Shown: in pieces, positions 17,784-26,998 of the stretch | Layout of the letters: every line of letters starts with the position of its first letter | Position numbering within the stretch: the stretch's first letter is position 1 | Assembly (NCBI GenBank): GCA_965262455.1 | Contig: CBDHFH010000005.1 | Span: forward strand, 1 to 55,824 | DNA: 55,824 nt | DNA from: UBA1858 sp965262455 | Lineage (GTDB): Bacteria > Pseudomonadota > Gammaproteobacteria > UBA4575 | Direction: 5' to 3' | Program-made: the position numbers and the translations under genes | Notes under the pieces: generated by a model | Seen by the model: only the letters and a program-made list of their open reading frames with translations | What the model was told of the DNA's origin: nothing | The model's database searches: none

Positions 17784-18242
17784 ATGCATGGCTCGTTTCA
17801 CTATGGGCTTAAATCACGCTTTTATGGTTTATTTTCCCAGTTACCATGGTCGCTTGCTGTGACCGCAATAATTGTGTTGCCAGTTACCTACACTGCTAGT
17901 AATGAGACTCGATTATTAGTGGTTGAAATTGCCTTGTATTGGGCGCTGTTCATTGCTGTATTAATGTTATTGAAAGATTTGGCCGCTCAAAAACATATAT
18001 TTGAATTTGATATTAAGGGCCGAGGAATTACGGTATATAAAAAGACTGCTACCACAGTGGATTACACCTGGGAACAAATAATTGCAATCAAACCATTCAG
18101 CAAAAAAGATAACATAGCCAGACGTGCTATCGAATCAGACGGTGTGTTGCTCAAGTTTGAAGATGGCTTTGAGTTGCCAGTGTTTGAGCCGGTATCAAAC
18201 TATAAAAAATTTAATAATATACTTAGGGGAATCACTGCATAA
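17784..18242 (+). CDS. Small membrane protein with two N-terminal spans and a PH-like tail
   Basis: A 152-residue protein I do not recognise by name. Two hydrophobic spans (about residues 22-40 and 47-66) are followed by a cytoplasmic beta-rich domain: IFEFDIKGRGITVYKK, VDYTWEQIIAIKPFSKKD, LLKFEDGFELPVFEP. This layout resembles membrane-anchored bacterial PH-like proteins, in which WEQI-x-x-I is typical. A strong AAGGAGAG Shine-Dalgarno sits 8 bases before the ATG. It is convergent with the glutaredoxin-like gene, with a 7-bp gap. No function is proposed. Confidence 0.75.
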   Translation: MHGSFHYGLKSRFYGLFSQLPWSLAVTAIIVLPVTYTASNETRLLVVEIALYWALFIAVLMLLKDLAAQKHIFEFDIKGRGITVYKKTATTVDYTWEQIIAIKPFSKKDNIARRAIESDGVLLKFEDGFELPVFEPVSNYKKFNNILRGITA

Positions 18243-18249
18243 CTGCGTG

Positions 18250-18615
18250 TTAAATAATCTTCTCTCTTAGGTATTTAATAATTTCGTCCGACTCATAAAG
18301 CCAAGTACTTTTTCCGCTGTTTTTTATCAGCAGACAGGGCACTTGGAATTTGCCGCCTTGGTTGACAAGGTCTTGCATGTCTTGTGCATTCATTTTCACA
18401 TCCCGTGTATGTATATTTAGCCCCAAGCGTTTTATTTCTCTGCGTACTTTCACACAAAATGGGCAAGCTAACATCTCATATAACGTTAAGTGACTGGTTG
18501 CCTCATCCAATGCAGCTTGTTCATGGATTGGCCTTGTTGGTGGCGTGGGTGAGGTTAATTTGTCAGCAACAAGTATGATGCTGCCGGTAATTTTTCTGGC
18601 AATAGTGAACAGCAT
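18250..18615 (-). CDS. Glutaredoxin-like protein with N-terminal hydrophobic segment
   Basis: A 121-residue protein. A short N-terminal hydrophobic segment precedes a glutaredoxin/GST-N thioredoxin fold: LTLYEMLACPFCVKVRR carries the CPFC active site (C51, C54), FQVPCLLI the cis-Pro, and WLYESDEIIKYL the glutathione-binding end. It is probably a glutathione-dependent disulfide reductase or a membrane-associated variant. It is convergent with the small membrane protein gene and stands alone on this strand. Confidence 0.85.
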   Translation of the reverse strand: MLFTIARKITGSIILVADKLTSPTPPTRPIHEQAALDEATSHLTLYEMLACPFCVKVRREIKRLGLNIHTRDVKMNAQDMQDLVNQGGKFQVPCLLIKNSGKSTWLYESDEIIKYLREKII

Positions 18616-18721
18616 AGTGTTTGACTAAAAGCGATTTAACTTAAATAACTTGGATGTGGAATAATACCTGCCATCAGATAGTGGAGATACAAACCATTGT
18701 GGCTATTGATTGGGATCTTCT

Positions 18722-19159
18722 ATGACAAATAAACAAATAAAAACCACAACTGCAGCATTGATTGCATTTACATCGTTATTTTTCGGCTCAAAATATTTCA
18801 AGACAAACCAAGAGGTATTACCTGTCAGTGATGCATATCGTATTGATGAGTTATATGACAATAGAATCTCTGGAGTGATGATTGAATTTGAAGGCATGGT
18901 AATTAAAAAATTATCAGATGATAACGATGGAAGTCGGCATCAGAGATTTATTGTTGAGTTGAATAATGGGCATACTTTGTTGATTGCACATAATATCGAT
19001 TTGGCTCCCCGCGTGCCTATTAAATTGAATAAGAAAGTAACAATATTTGGCCAGTATGAATGGAATGAAAAAGGCGGCGTCATTCACTGGACGCATAAAG
19101 ACCCAGCTGGCACACATGAAGAGGGTTGGATTAAATATCAAGGTGAAACTTATCACTAA
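18722..19159 (+). CDS. DUF3465 family exported protein
   Basis: A 145-residue protein with an N-terminal hydrophobic segment serving as signal or anchor. The body matches DUF3465: RFIVELNNGHTLLIAHNIDLAPR and the C-terminal block KGGVIHWTHKDPAGTHEEGW, with conserved W, H and H residues. The family probably adopts an OB-like fold and has no assigned function. The ATG at 18722 has GGGAT upstream and is preferred to the TTG at 18710. The uup gene starts 10 bp downstream, so the two are likely co-transcribed. Confidence 0.82.
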   Translation: MTNKQIKTTTAALIAFTSLFFGSKYFKTNQEVLPVSDAYRIDELYDNRISGVMIEFEGMVIKKLSDDNDGSRHQRFIVELNNGHTLLIAHNIDLAPRVPIKLNKKVTIFGQYEWNEKGGVIHWTHKDPAGTHEEGWIKYQGETYH

Positions 19160-19169
19160 ATAAACAGCA

Positions 19170-21050
19170 ATGTATTTAATAAGACTTCAAGAAGTGTCGC
19201 TTGAATTTGGGGATGTGCCAATTCTCAAACAAGCAGATTTCTCCATTGATGCAAAAGAACGCGTCTGTCTTATTGGGCGAAATGGAGCGGGTAAATCTTC
19301 TTTGTTGAAATTAATCACTGGTGAGTATGCTGTTGATCATGGTGAAATTCAAACACGCCGCCATTTACGAATTAGTCAATTAGAACAGACCTTGCTGTCA
19401 ACCTCTGATGAGACGGTGCGCGAAATTGTTAAGCAAGGCATGGCAGCGCAACAAGCGTTGTTAGCAGAGTATCATCGTTTGTCTAATTCAAATTTGCATG
19501 CTACCGAGCTTAAACAGTTAGAAGAATTGCAGCATGAAATTGATGCGAGTGGAATTTGGAATATCGACCAACAAGTTGACACTATAATTTCTCAGCTTAA
19601 TTTGCCAGCCGAGCGTAAGTTGAATGAATTATCAGGTGGTTGGCGTCGTCGTGTGGCCTTAGGTAAAGCGCTTGTCTCTGAGCCAGATCTGCTATTGCTC
19701 GACGAGCCTACTAACCACCTGGATATCAGCACTATTGAATGGTTAGAGCATAAGATACGCGGTTATAGCGGCAGTGTTATCTTTATTACCCATGATCGAA
19801 TATTTTTACAAAAGCTGGCGACTCGAATTGTCGAAATTGATCGAGGGCAACTCGTCAGTTGGCCGGGTAACTATCAAAATTATCTCACCTTAAAAGAAAA
19901 AGCATTAGAAGAAGAATCCACTCAAAATGCTTTATTTGATAAAAAACTGGCACAAGAAGAAGAATGGATTCGCCAAGGAATCAAGGCGAGACGCACACGT
20001 AATGAAGGACGTGTGCGAGCACTTATGGCGATGCGTGAGGAACGCTCAAAACGGATTAAACAACAGGGCAAGGCACGCATAGACATAGAAGAGGGAGAGC
20101 GTTCCGGGCGCAAGGTGGTGTCGCTAAGAAATATTACCCATGGCTATAACGGACAAACGTTAATTAATAAATTAAACCTAAAGATCATGCGTGGTGATCG
20201 TATCGGCTTGGTGGGCAATAATGGCGTCGGCAAAAGCACCTTGTTAAAAATTATTCTCGGTATGATTCAGCCAGATGAAGGCAGCGTGAAACTGGGCACT
20301 AACCTGGAGATTGCATATTTTGATCAGGTGCTGCGTGATTTGGATATGGATAAAACCATTGCGCAGAATGTTGGTGATGGTAAAGATTACATAATGCTGA
20401 ATGGAAAGCAGCGTCATGTCGTCGGTTATCTGAAAAATTTTTTATTTTCTCCGAAGCGTTCAATGACGCCAGTACGAGCATTGTCGGGGGGTGAAAAAAA
20501 TCGTGTTGCATTAGCGAAATTATTTATACGTCCGGCTAATTTATTGGTACTTGATGAGCCGACCAATGACCTCGATGTTGAAATGCTTGAGGTGCTTGAA
20601 CAGCGTTTAGTTGATTACACGGGCACCTTGCTTATTGTCAGTCATGACCGTGTGTTTCTAGACAATGTGGTGACGAGTATTCTGGTGTTCGAGCAAAAGA
20701 AAGGTGTGCAAGAATACATCGGTGGTTATAGTGATTGGGTCAAACGCGGTATCGAATTAACAGAAAATGATATGCCAAAAGAATTAAAAAGCACTGCTAA
20801 ACCTACACAAAACGATGCACAAAATAATAAACCTAAAAAGCTCAGTTATAATCTACAGCGTGAGCTAGATGAGTTGCCAGATAAAATAGAAAGTTTGGAA
20901 AATGATATTGATTATTTGCAAGAGCAAATCGCGCAACCGGAGTTTTATGATCGAGAGTATGAGGAAACACGCGACATTTTAGAAACGCTTACCAAAAAGC
21001 AAGCCGAACTGGACGCTGCCATGTTACGCTGGGGTGAATTAGAACAATAA
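19170..21050 (+). CDS. uup: ABC-F family ATPase Uup
   Basis: A 626-residue soluble protein with two ABC ATPase domains. Domain 1: Walker A GRNGAGKSS, signature LSGGWRRR, Walker B LLLLDEPTNHLD. Domain 2: GNNGVGKST, LSGGEKNR, LLVLDEPTNDLD. A linker with charged helices joins them. A C-terminal coiled-coil extension (ELDELPDKIESLENDIDYLQ onwards) is the hallmark of Uup among ABC-F proteins, where it binds branched DNA or ribosomes. E. coli Uup limits precise transposon excision and relieves ribosome stalling. It follows the DUF3465 gene by 10 bp and has no membrane domain. Confidence 0.94.
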   Translation: MYLIRLQEVSLEFGDVPILKQADFSIDAKERVCLIGRNGAGKSSLLKLITGEYAVDHGEIQTRRHLRISQLEQTLLSTSDETVREIVKQGMAAQQALLAEYHRLSNSNLHATELKQLEELQHEIDASGIWNIDQQVDTIISQLNLPAERKLNELSGGWRRRVALGKALVSEPDLLLLDEPTNHLDISTIEWLEHKIRGYSGSVIFITHDRIFLQKLATRIVEIDRGQLVSWPGNYQNYLTLKEKALEEESTQNALFDKKLAQEEEWIRQGIKARRTRNEGRVRALMAMREERSKRIKQQGKARIDIEEGERSGRKVVSLRNITHGYNGQTLINKLNLKIMRGDRIGLVGNNGVGKSTLLKIILGMIQPDEGSVKLGTNLEIAYFDQVLRDLDMDKTIAQNVGDGKDYIMLNGKQRHVVGYLKNFLFSPKRSMTPVRALSGGEKNRVALAKLFIRPANLLVLDEPTNDLDVEMLEVLEQRLVDYTGTLLIVSHDRVFLDNVVTSILVFEQKKGVQEYIGGYSDWVKRGIELTENDMPKELKSTAKPTQNDAQNNKPKKLSYNLQRELDELPDKIESLENDIDYLQEQIAQPEFYDREYEETRDILETLTKKQAELDAAMLRWGELEQ

Positions 21051-21163
21051 CTTCAAATTTGTAGACAAAGCCGCCTAAATTGATTACTGAAGGGATATGC
21101 CAAGGTAATTATTAACTTATTGCGCCGATAACATAGTCACAATAATTACTATTTACTCGGACT

Positions 21164-22096
21164 ATGGATACATGTGTTATCGATGAGCAGTTGCTGATGC
21201 AGCTCCAGCAATGCTCAGACTTGCCCACACCTCCTACGGTCGCATCAAAAATCATTGAATTAAGCAGTCAACAACATTCGGATCTAGATACGTTGGCAAA
21301 TATTGTTGCCATGGATCCTGCGTTGAGTGCCAAAATACTGGGTATTGCTAACTCTTCAATGTATATGCGACGCATTGAAGCAGACACCATTGAACAGGCT
21401 GTTGCCATGTTTGGCTGGGATGGAACACTTAATATCGCTTTGGGTTTTGCGGTTGTTGGATCAGTGCGTGGTGCTCTGACTTCTGGTTTGGATTATGATT
21501 ATTTTTGGTTGCGCTCATTAGCGGCGGCTACCTCGGCACGTGCCTTAGGCCAAATGACCAGTTGTGAAAACCTTGAACTCTTGTTCCTGCCTGGATTATT
21601 GCAAGACATAGGTATGCTGGCATTAGATAAGAGTATGAAAGATTTGTATCACGGACTGGGCGAAAAACAACAAGATCATGCATATGTCCAACAATTAGAA
21701 ATACAAATGGTCAGTGTTGACCATGCAGTGATTGGCCAATGGTTGTTAAATGATTGGGGATTGCCTGATGAGTTAACCGACCTGGTTGGACTTAGCCACT
21801 GTAAAGATTTTTATGTAGATGATGAATGCGCCACTACTCAACAAAAGTGTCTTTATCTTTCCGGCTATCTTGCAGACTGTTTGCTAATCAATGACGGTCG
21901 AAAAACAATTGATACTGTTGCCGTATTGATGCAACAAGAATTGAATGTCTCCATGAGTGACTTTATTGCTTTAATTGGTCACGTAGCAGCACAGTTTCAA
22001 GAGATGGCGGCTATCTTCGAATTAAAAATACAAAACGCAAATCAAATCCAATCGATTACTGATCTCGCCTCATTAGTGTTGCTTAATGAAAATTAA
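21164..22096 (+). CDS. HDOD domain protein
   Basis: A 310-residue protein whose main part is an HDOD domain: LPTPPTVASKIIELSSQ, then LANIVAMDPALSAKILGIANSS, and later LFLPGLLQDIGMLALD and VDHAVIGQWLLNDWGLP. HDOD proteins are catalytically inactive relatives of HD phosphohydrolases that act as scaffolds in motility, c-di-GMP and stress signalling. No additional output domain (GGDEF, EAL, kinase) is attached. It lies alone between uup and the DUF1134 gene, so the partner pathway is not indicated. Confidence 0.88.
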   Translation: MDTCVIDEQLLMQLQQCSDLPTPPTVASKIIELSSQQHSDLDTLANIVAMDPALSAKILGIANSSMYMRRIEADTIEQAVAMFGWDGTLNIALGFAVVGSVRGALTSGLDYDYFWLRSLAAATSARALGQMTSCENLELLFLPGLLQDIGMLALDKSMKDLYHGLGEKQQDHAYVQQLEIQMVSVDHAVIGQWLLNDWGLPDELTDLVGLSHCKDFYVDDECATTQQKCLYLSGYLADCLLINDGRKTIDTVAVLMQQELNVSMSDFIALIGHVAAQFQEMAAIFELKIQNANQIQSITDLASLVLLNEN

Positions 22097-22253
22097 CAGC
22101 ATGCCATTAAAATCATAACTTGCTCGAACAAAGTTCTTAAGTCAAACAATTTCAGTTACACTATAGAACACTTCAAAAATAATTGAACTCCTCTGGGAGT
22201 TATGACTCTTACACAAATAGTCCACTTTGATAAATCCTTATTGGAGCTTCCCT

Positions 22254-22811
22254 ATGTATCACAAATCACTAATCATGTTCTTTTTGCTACTTGTAGGTAT
22301 TGTTAATTCTTCAATAGCGGATGACACTGGTAAGTATGATCAAGAAACGATAATTAGTGAGGCCAGTAAATACCTTGGCTCAGGGGCCGAAGGGCTGGCG
22401 TCAGTGATTGAAAAGGCTTTTGAGGACCATGGTCAACCTGATGGTTATATCAAAGGCAGAGAAGCGGCGGGTGCCGTGGTGGTGGGATTGCGCTATGGAG
22501 ATGGTGAAATCTTTCTCAAAAATGGTTACAGCCGGCAAGTTCATTGGCAAGGGCCATCCGTAGGATTTGATTGGGGTGGCAATGCCGCTAAAGTGTTCAT
22601 GTTGGTATACAATTTACCCAGTGTTGAAAGTGTATTTCAGCGTTTCCCAGGCGTTGACGGCAGTTTATACTTTGTAGGTGGGGCAGGTTTGAATTACGTG
22701 CAGCGTGAAGAAATCGTCGTCGCACCCATACGACTTGGCGTCGGTTGGCGTGTTGGCGCCAGTGTCGGCTACTTGAAATTTACACCTGAAAAGACCTGGA
22801 ACCCACTCTAA
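22254..22811 (+). CDS. DUF1134/EipA-like exported protein
   Basis: About 185 residues, with a signal peptide (MYHKSLIMFFLLLVGIVNSS). The mature part matches DUF1134 (EipA): YIKGREAAGAVVVGLRYGDGE, VHWQGPSVGFDWGGNAAKVFML, FPGVDGSLYFVGGAGLNY and APIRLGVGWRVGASVGYLKF. EipA in Brucella is a periplasmic beta-barrel-like protein linked to envelope integrity. The ATG at 22254 with TTGGAG upstream is preferred over an in-frame TTG at 22227. The family is best known from alphaproteobacteria. Confidence 0.86.
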   Translation: MYHKSLIMFFLLLVGIVNSSIADDTGKYDQETIISEASKYLGSGAEGLASVIEKAFEDHGQPDGYIKGREAAGAVVVGLRYGDGEIFLKNGYSRQVHWQGPSVGFDWGGNAAKVFMLVYNLPSVESVFQRFPGVDGSLYFVGGAGLNYVQREEIVVAPIRLGVGWRVGASVGYLKFTPEKTWNPL

Positions 22812-22872
22812 TTGATGCATCATCACAAGCTTCGAGTATGATTAGGGGCTGATAAAATAACTACAATAAATC

Positions 22873-23772
22873 ATGCGTTGGAAGTCAGGAAGAAGAAGCA
22901 GCAATATCGAAGATAGACGCGGCGCCTCAATGCCGGGCCGATCTCGCACCTCGTTCCCAAGAATTGGCAGACGTGGGTTGAAGCGTGGGGGTGGCTTAAG
23001 CGGCGGTGCTATTCTCATTATCATCGTGATTGGTTTGTTGATGGGGCAAAATCCTCTGCAAATGCTGGGCATGATCATGGGTGGCGGCGGAATGTCAGTA
23101 CCGATGTCTGATAATCAAGGCGTGCCGCTGAACCGATCGGCTAATGATCAAGAGGCAGATTTTGTTTCCGTAGTACTGGCGGATACTGAAGACACCTGGC
23201 ATCAATTATTTTCTCAAGCAGGCTCAAGTTACCAGCCACCCAAACTGGTGTTATACAACGACCTTACCCGCACTGCCTGTGGTATGGGGCAAGCTGCCTC
23301 GGGTCCTTTTTATTGTCCTGCTGACTCAAAAGTGTATCTCGATCTAGGTTTCTTCAATGAGCTTAAACGTTTAGGCGCGCCGGGTGATTTTGCTGTTGCC
23401 TATGTCATTGCGCATGAGATTGGCCATCACATTCAGAACCTGGTCGGAACTTCAACGAAAGTATTTCAACAACGTCAACGTAGCAGTAAGAAAGAAGCCA
23501 ACGCACTATCAGTATTACAGGAACTGCAAGCTGACTGTTATGCAGGTATATGGGCGCATCATGCGCAACGCCATCGCAACATACTAGAAGCGGGTGATTT
23601 AGAAGAGGGTTTAACTGCAGCTTCTGCGGTGGGCGACGATCGTTTACAGCGCCAAGCAGGTAGAGCTGTGCAACCAGAAGCATTTACTCATGGTTCATCG
23701 AAACAGCGTATGCATTGGTTTCGGGTGGGTTTTGAGTATGGCGACGTGAGTCGCTGTAATACATTTAATTAA
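22873..23772 (+). CDS. YpfJ-type neutral zinc metallopeptidase
   Basis: A 299-residue protein of the YpfJ/KPN_02809 family. A basic cytoplasmic N-terminus (residues 1-40) precedes a membrane span with LIIIVIGLLMGQNPL. The zinc site is HEIGHH (H181, E182, H185), and ELQADCYAGIWAHH supplies the downstream ligand region. The C-terminus GSSKQRMHWFRVGFEYGD is characteristic. The catalytic domain probably faces the periplasm; the natural substrate is unknown. It follows the DUF1134 gene by 61 bp on the same strand. Confidence 0.9.
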   Translation: MRWKSGRRSSNIEDRRGASMPGRSRTSFPRIGRRGLKRGGGLSGGAILIIIVIGLLMGQNPLQMLGMIMGGGGMSVPMSDNQGVPLNRSANDQEADFVSVVLADTEDTWHQLFSQAGSSYQPPKLVLYNDLTRTACGMGQAASGPFYCPADSKVYLDLGFFNELKRLGAPGDFAVAYVIAHEIGHHIQNLVGTSTKVFQQRQRSSKKEANALSVLQELQADCYAGIWAHHAQRHRNILEAGDLEEGLTAASAVGDDRLQRQAGRAVQPEAFTHGSSKQRMHWFRVGFEYGDVSRCNTFN

Positions 23773-23937
23773 CGAGTTGGGAAATATTGAATTATTTTGG
23801 TCCATTCTTTAAACATTTTGAAACCATTATGTAAGTATTGGATCGTATCAATAACCATTTTTTGCCAAACATAATCAGGAGTGACAACATAAAGTTAGGG
23901 ATACTAAATCAACTAAATACAGACTGGAGAAATCATT

Positions 23938-24141
23938 ATGTCAGTAGCAAGAGTTACAGAAATTAAAGCCTCTTCTAAAAAAAGTTTTGAAGACGCGATT
24001 CAGGTTGGGGTTAAACGTGCGAGTAAGACATTAGAAAACATAAAAGGGGCCTGGGTTCAGGATCAGGAAGTAACAGTGGGCAAGAAAGGTGATATAGAAG
24101 AATATCGTGTGTTATTGAAAGTGACGTTTGTGCTTAAGTAA
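23938..24141 (+). CDS. Dodecin family flavin-binding protein
   Basis: A 67-residue protein that starts RVTEIKASSKKSFEDAIQVG and contains ENIKGAWVQDQEV, the dodecin pattern, with the tryptophan that stacks on the flavin dimer. Dodecins assemble into a hollow dodecamer that stores or buffers flavins (FMN/FAD). CTGGAGA lies 8 bases before the ATG. A strong terminator follows immediately, so it is a monocistronic gene. Confidence 0.9.
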   Translation: MSVARVTEIKASSKKSFEDAIQVGVKRASKTLENIKGAWVQDQEVTVGKKGDIEEYRVLLKVTFVLK

Positions 24142-24160
24142 ACCCCATTAAAAAGTAAAT

Positions 24161-24190
24161 AAAAAAGCCCGAGTAACCTCGGGCTTTTTT
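24161..24190. terminator. Bidirectional Rho-independent terminator after dodecin
   Basis: A 13-bp perfect stem (AAAAAAGCCCGAG / CTCGGGCTTTTTT) with a TAAC loop and a T-run continuing past the stem. It lies between the convergent dodecin gene and the glycine-rich protein gene that ends at 24211, and can stop both. Confidence 0.93.
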
Positions 24191-24210
24191 TGTATTACGC
24201 TTGGTGAATA

Positions 24211-24492
24211 TTATTTTGCGAATACATTTTTAAGCACCCCAATGATGGCCATCAATACACCACCGCCGACACCGCCCGAAGCGATATTCCCCACAATGCC
24301 GGCTATGTCGGTACCGCCGCCAACATCCATACCCAGTGTGCTGAGTAAGGCGCCTCCGGCACCGCCACCGAGAATCCCGACAATAGAATTTCCCATTGTG
24401 CCTAAGCTAAGATTTTTCATCAGGCCGCCAGCGATGTTGCCACCGACTGCTCCACTGATGAGGTTGATAATGAGAGGTAGCATGCTTTCCAT
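24211..24492 (-). CDS. Glycine-rich small membrane protein
   Basis: A 93-residue, very hydrophobic, Gly-rich protein: LPLIINLISGAVGGNIAGG, LGTMGNSIVGILGGGAGGALL, and IVGNIASGGVGGGVLMAIIG. Repeated GxxxG-type helices suggest membrane insertion and tight helix packing. It belongs to a recurrent bacterial family seen as hypothetical proteins and may associate with the membrane or oligomerise. The ATG at 24492 has AGGAG upstream and is preferred to the upstream in-frame start. No function is assigned. Confidence 0.75.
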   Translation of the reverse strand: MESMLPLIINLISGAVGGNIAGGLMKNLSLGTMGNSIVGILGGGAGGALLSTLGMDVGGGTDIAGIVGNIASGGVGGGVLMAIIGVLKNVFAK

Positions 24493-24702
24493 ATTTTTCT
24501 CCTGGTCTAGCGTTATAGTTATTATTAGCACGTGTTATGTGGCAACACGTTAAGCGTCATTATAGTGACTATGCACCAAAATAGGGTGGTTGATCGTCAG
24601 CTGCTAAAAAAAAGAAAAATCCATTGAAATTAAGCACATAGGGCAATCACAGTCATAAAAGAATACTTTAATGCATAATAAGTAAACAAAGGGAGAGTCA
24701 AG

Positions 24703-25749
24703 GTGCTGTTTAATGACTACTATACGCAAGACAATCATGGTCCCTATGAGATGTTTGATCTGGGTGACTTTACTCTCACGTCTGGTCAAACACTAAATAA
24801 CGCGCAGCTTGCTTACAGTGTATATGGAGAGCTTAATGAGCAGCGCGATAATGCCATATTGTTCACGATTATGTTTTCCGGAACATCAAAAAATATGGCC
24901 CAATATATTGGTGCAGGTAAAGCTTTAGATCCGGAAAAATACTGCATCATCCTGCCTAATCAACTCGGCAATGGACTGTCGACGTCGCCGCATAATGTAA
25001 CGGGTGACCAGGCCATGCAGCATTTTCCTGTCTTGACGATAGCGGATGATGTCATCGCCCAACATCGATTACTGACAGAAAAATTTGCTCTAGACACGCT
25101 AGCGTTAGTTACCGGCTGGTCCATGGGTGCCCAGCAAACTCTTGAGTGGGCGATTCGCTTTCCACACATGGTTAAGCGTGCGGCTCCTATTGCAGGAACA
25201 GCGCAATGCACGCCTCATAATGCATTGTATGTGGATGTCTTTTCTGAAGCACTTCGATCAGATCCAGAGTTTAATCAGGGAGCCTACCAATCTGCTCATT
25301 GTTGTGAAATTGGGCTAAAACGCTTGGCACAAGTGTTTGCATTAATGGGTGCATCCCCAGAGTTTTATAAACAACAAGCTTGGAGGCGACTGGGATTTGT
25401 CTCAGAGCTGGCATGTATGGAGAATTTTTGGCAAGCATGGTTCAAGCCGATGGACCCCAATGCCTTATTAGCCATGGCGCAGAAATGGAAAACAGGAGAC
25501 TCCAGTAGTTTAGCTGAGGGCGATTTAATCCAGGCGCTGCAAAGAATCACAGCCAAAACCTATCTGATTGCGTTCGAACAAGATATGTTTGTACCGCCTG
25601 CCGATATGGCATATGAGCAGCAATATATTGCACACAGTGAGTTAAAGGTTGTGTCTTCGCTACTCGGTCATTTTGCCATGCTGGGACTATTTGAAGAGGA
25701 CTTTGCCGCCATTGATAGCCTTTTTGGCGAGCTGCTTGCCAGTGGCTAG
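24703..25749 (+). CDS. Alpha/beta hydrolase of the homoserine O-acetyltransferase (MetX)-like family
   Basis: A 348-residue alpha/beta-hydrolase. The nucleophile elbow is GWSMGAQQ (S140); the other triad residues are probably D294 (AFEQDMFVP) and H323 (LLGHFAML). The N-terminal region ANAQLAYSVYGEL-like (residues 33-44) and PNQLGNGLSTSPHN resemble MetX-type acyltransferases. However, the Arg and Tyr residues that define true homoserine acetyltransferases are not obvious, so a hydrolase or other acyltransferase is equally likely. It starts with GTG, 8 bases after GGGAG. It is upstream of hisI, with a 74-bp gap. Confidence 0.82.
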   Translation: MLFNDYYTQDNHGPYEMFDLGDFTLTSGQTLNNAQLAYSVYGELNEQRDNAILFTIMFSGTSKNMAQYIGAGKALDPEKYCIILPNQLGNGLSTSPHNVTGDQAMQHFPVLTIADDVIAQHRLLTEKFALDTLALVTGWSMGAQQTLEWAIRFPHMVKRAAPIAGTAQCTPHNALYVDVFSEALRSDPEFNQGAYQSAHCCEIGLKRLAQVFALMGASPEFYKQQAWRRLGFVSELACMENFWQAWFKPMDPNALLAMAQKWKTGDSSSLAEGDLIQALQRITAKTYLIAFEQDMFVPPADMAYEQQYIAHSELKVVSSLLGHFAMLGLFEEDFAAIDSLFGELLASG

Positions 25750-25823
25750 CGACCACAAGGAGATGGATGGAATCTTACAAGTGCGATGTTATACTGCGCA
25801 CCCGATTTTAAGAGTGAATAGAT

Positions 25824-26291
25824 ATGTTTGCATCACGAGACAGTATTGAGCAAGTGGAGGAAGGTAACGAACTTGCGCCCAAGTTCGATGAAAATGGATT
25901 AATCCCCGTCGTGACTACAGATATGCATTCTGGTGAATTACTAATGATGGGCTATATGAATGAAGAAGCATTCAAAAAGACCATTGAAATTGGGGAAGCA
26001 CACTATTGGAGTCGCAGCAGACAATGTTTATGGCACAAGGGTGCGACTAGTGGTCTGGTGCAGAAGGTGATTGAAATGCGCATTGATGATGACCAAGATA
26101 CGGTATGGTTGAGAGTAGATGTGGCCGGTGGTGCTAGTTGTCACGTTGGTTACCGTTCTTGTTTTTATCGATCAATTCCTATTGGTAAGCCACAAAATAA
26201 TGATCCGCTGACATTAAAATATCATGAGAGTGATAAAGTCTTTGATCCAAAAGACGTGTATGGCGACGCCCCAAATCCAACTAAGTTATAG
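25824..26291 (+). CDS. hisI: Phosphoribosyl-AMP cyclohydrolase (HisI)
   Basis: A 155-residue stand-alone HisI that opens the purine ring of phosphoribosyl-AMP in histidine biosynthesis. Core motifs are MMGYMNEEAFKKTIE, HYWSRSRQCLWHKGATSG, and GGASCHVGYRSCFYR with the zinc-binding cysteines. There is no HisE domain fused. The rest of the his operon is not in the window. The N-terminus carries an extra stretch (SIEQVEEGNELAPKF) before the conserved core, common in gammaproteobacterial stand-alone forms. Confidence 0.93.
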   Translation: MFASRDSIEQVEEGNELAPKFDENGLIPVVTTDMHSGELLMMGYMNEEAFKKTIEIGEAHYWSRSRQCLWHKGATSGLVQKVIEMRIDDDQDTVWLRVDVAGGASCHVGYRSCFYRSIPIGKPQNNDPLTLKYHESDKVFDPKDVYGDAPNPTKL

Positions 26292-26348
26292 CAGGCGCTG
26301 GCTTCGTCTGGCCGTGTGTTAACAAATTTCATACATATTTAACAAGCA

Positions 26349-26981
26349 ATGAGTTATTTAATACAAGAGATATCACTTTATCTGTTGGCTGCATTCGTCA
26401 TTGGTGTGGTGTATGGATGGATCGTAAAAAGTGTTCGTTCGCAACATAGTCTAAATGAACATCTAGATCGACATGAACGTGAACTGCAAAACTTGCGTGC
26501 AGAAAATCGTGATTTACTTGAGCGTATCGAACAACTTGAGTTGATTCCAGCAAGTGGCGGTGCAGAAGATTGGCAAGATGAATATGCGCTGGAAGTGATT
26601 AAAGATATTGAATCTTCCACATTGGCTAAACTTGGCGATCTCAATATCAACACCACTAAAGACTTATGGAAAGCATGCGCGTCAGAAGATGCGGTCTATG
26701 ATCTTGCCGCCAAGATTGGCGTAGAAGATTTTGCCATACAGCGTTGGGTATCTATTTCTCAGCTACTGCGTGTTGCAAATATCGAAGCAGATGATGCGGT
26801 GTTATTAGAAGCTACAGAGATTTATTCACTAGACGATTTATCTGCTCAGAAGCCTGCGCGACTAGGTGAGAAGTTGGCAAAAAATAATGCACGTGAAAAT
26901 ATCCTCACACAGATACCCGATGAAGCAAAACTAGCTGGGTGGATTGAACACGCGCAACACATTCTTGGATTGAATAAATAA
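26349..26981 (+). CDS. Membrane-anchored coiled-coil protein with DUF4332-like HhH region
   Basis: A 210-residue protein of unknown function. One membrane span (residues 5-24) is followed by a coiled coil (HSLNEHLDRHERELQNLRAE) and a helical C-terminal domain with two helix-hairpin-helix-like units: LAKLGDLNINTTKDLWKACA and LLRVANIEADDAVLLEATE, ending with KLAGWIEHAQ. The pattern agrees with DUF4332-type HhH domains that otherwise bind nucleic acid. It stands alone, 57 bp after hisI. Confidence 0.72.
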   Translation: MSYLIQEISLYLLAAFVIGVVYGWIVKSVRSQHSLNEHLDRHERELQNLRAENRDLLERIEQLELIPASGGAEDWQDEYALEVIKDIESSTLAKLGDLNINTTKDLWKACASEDAVYDLAAKIGVEDFAIQRWVSISQLLRVANIEADDAVLLEATEIYSLDDLSAQKPARLGEKLAKNNARENILTQIPDEAKLAGWIEHAQHILGLNK

Positions 26982-26998
26982 TCGCTAAATATGAGTTA

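Noticed and set aside
24703..25749. Annotating the MetX-like hydrolase as homoserine O-acetyltransferase (metX)
   Set aside because: The catalytic triad is present, but residues specific for homoserine binding are not evident and no methionine genes are adjacent.
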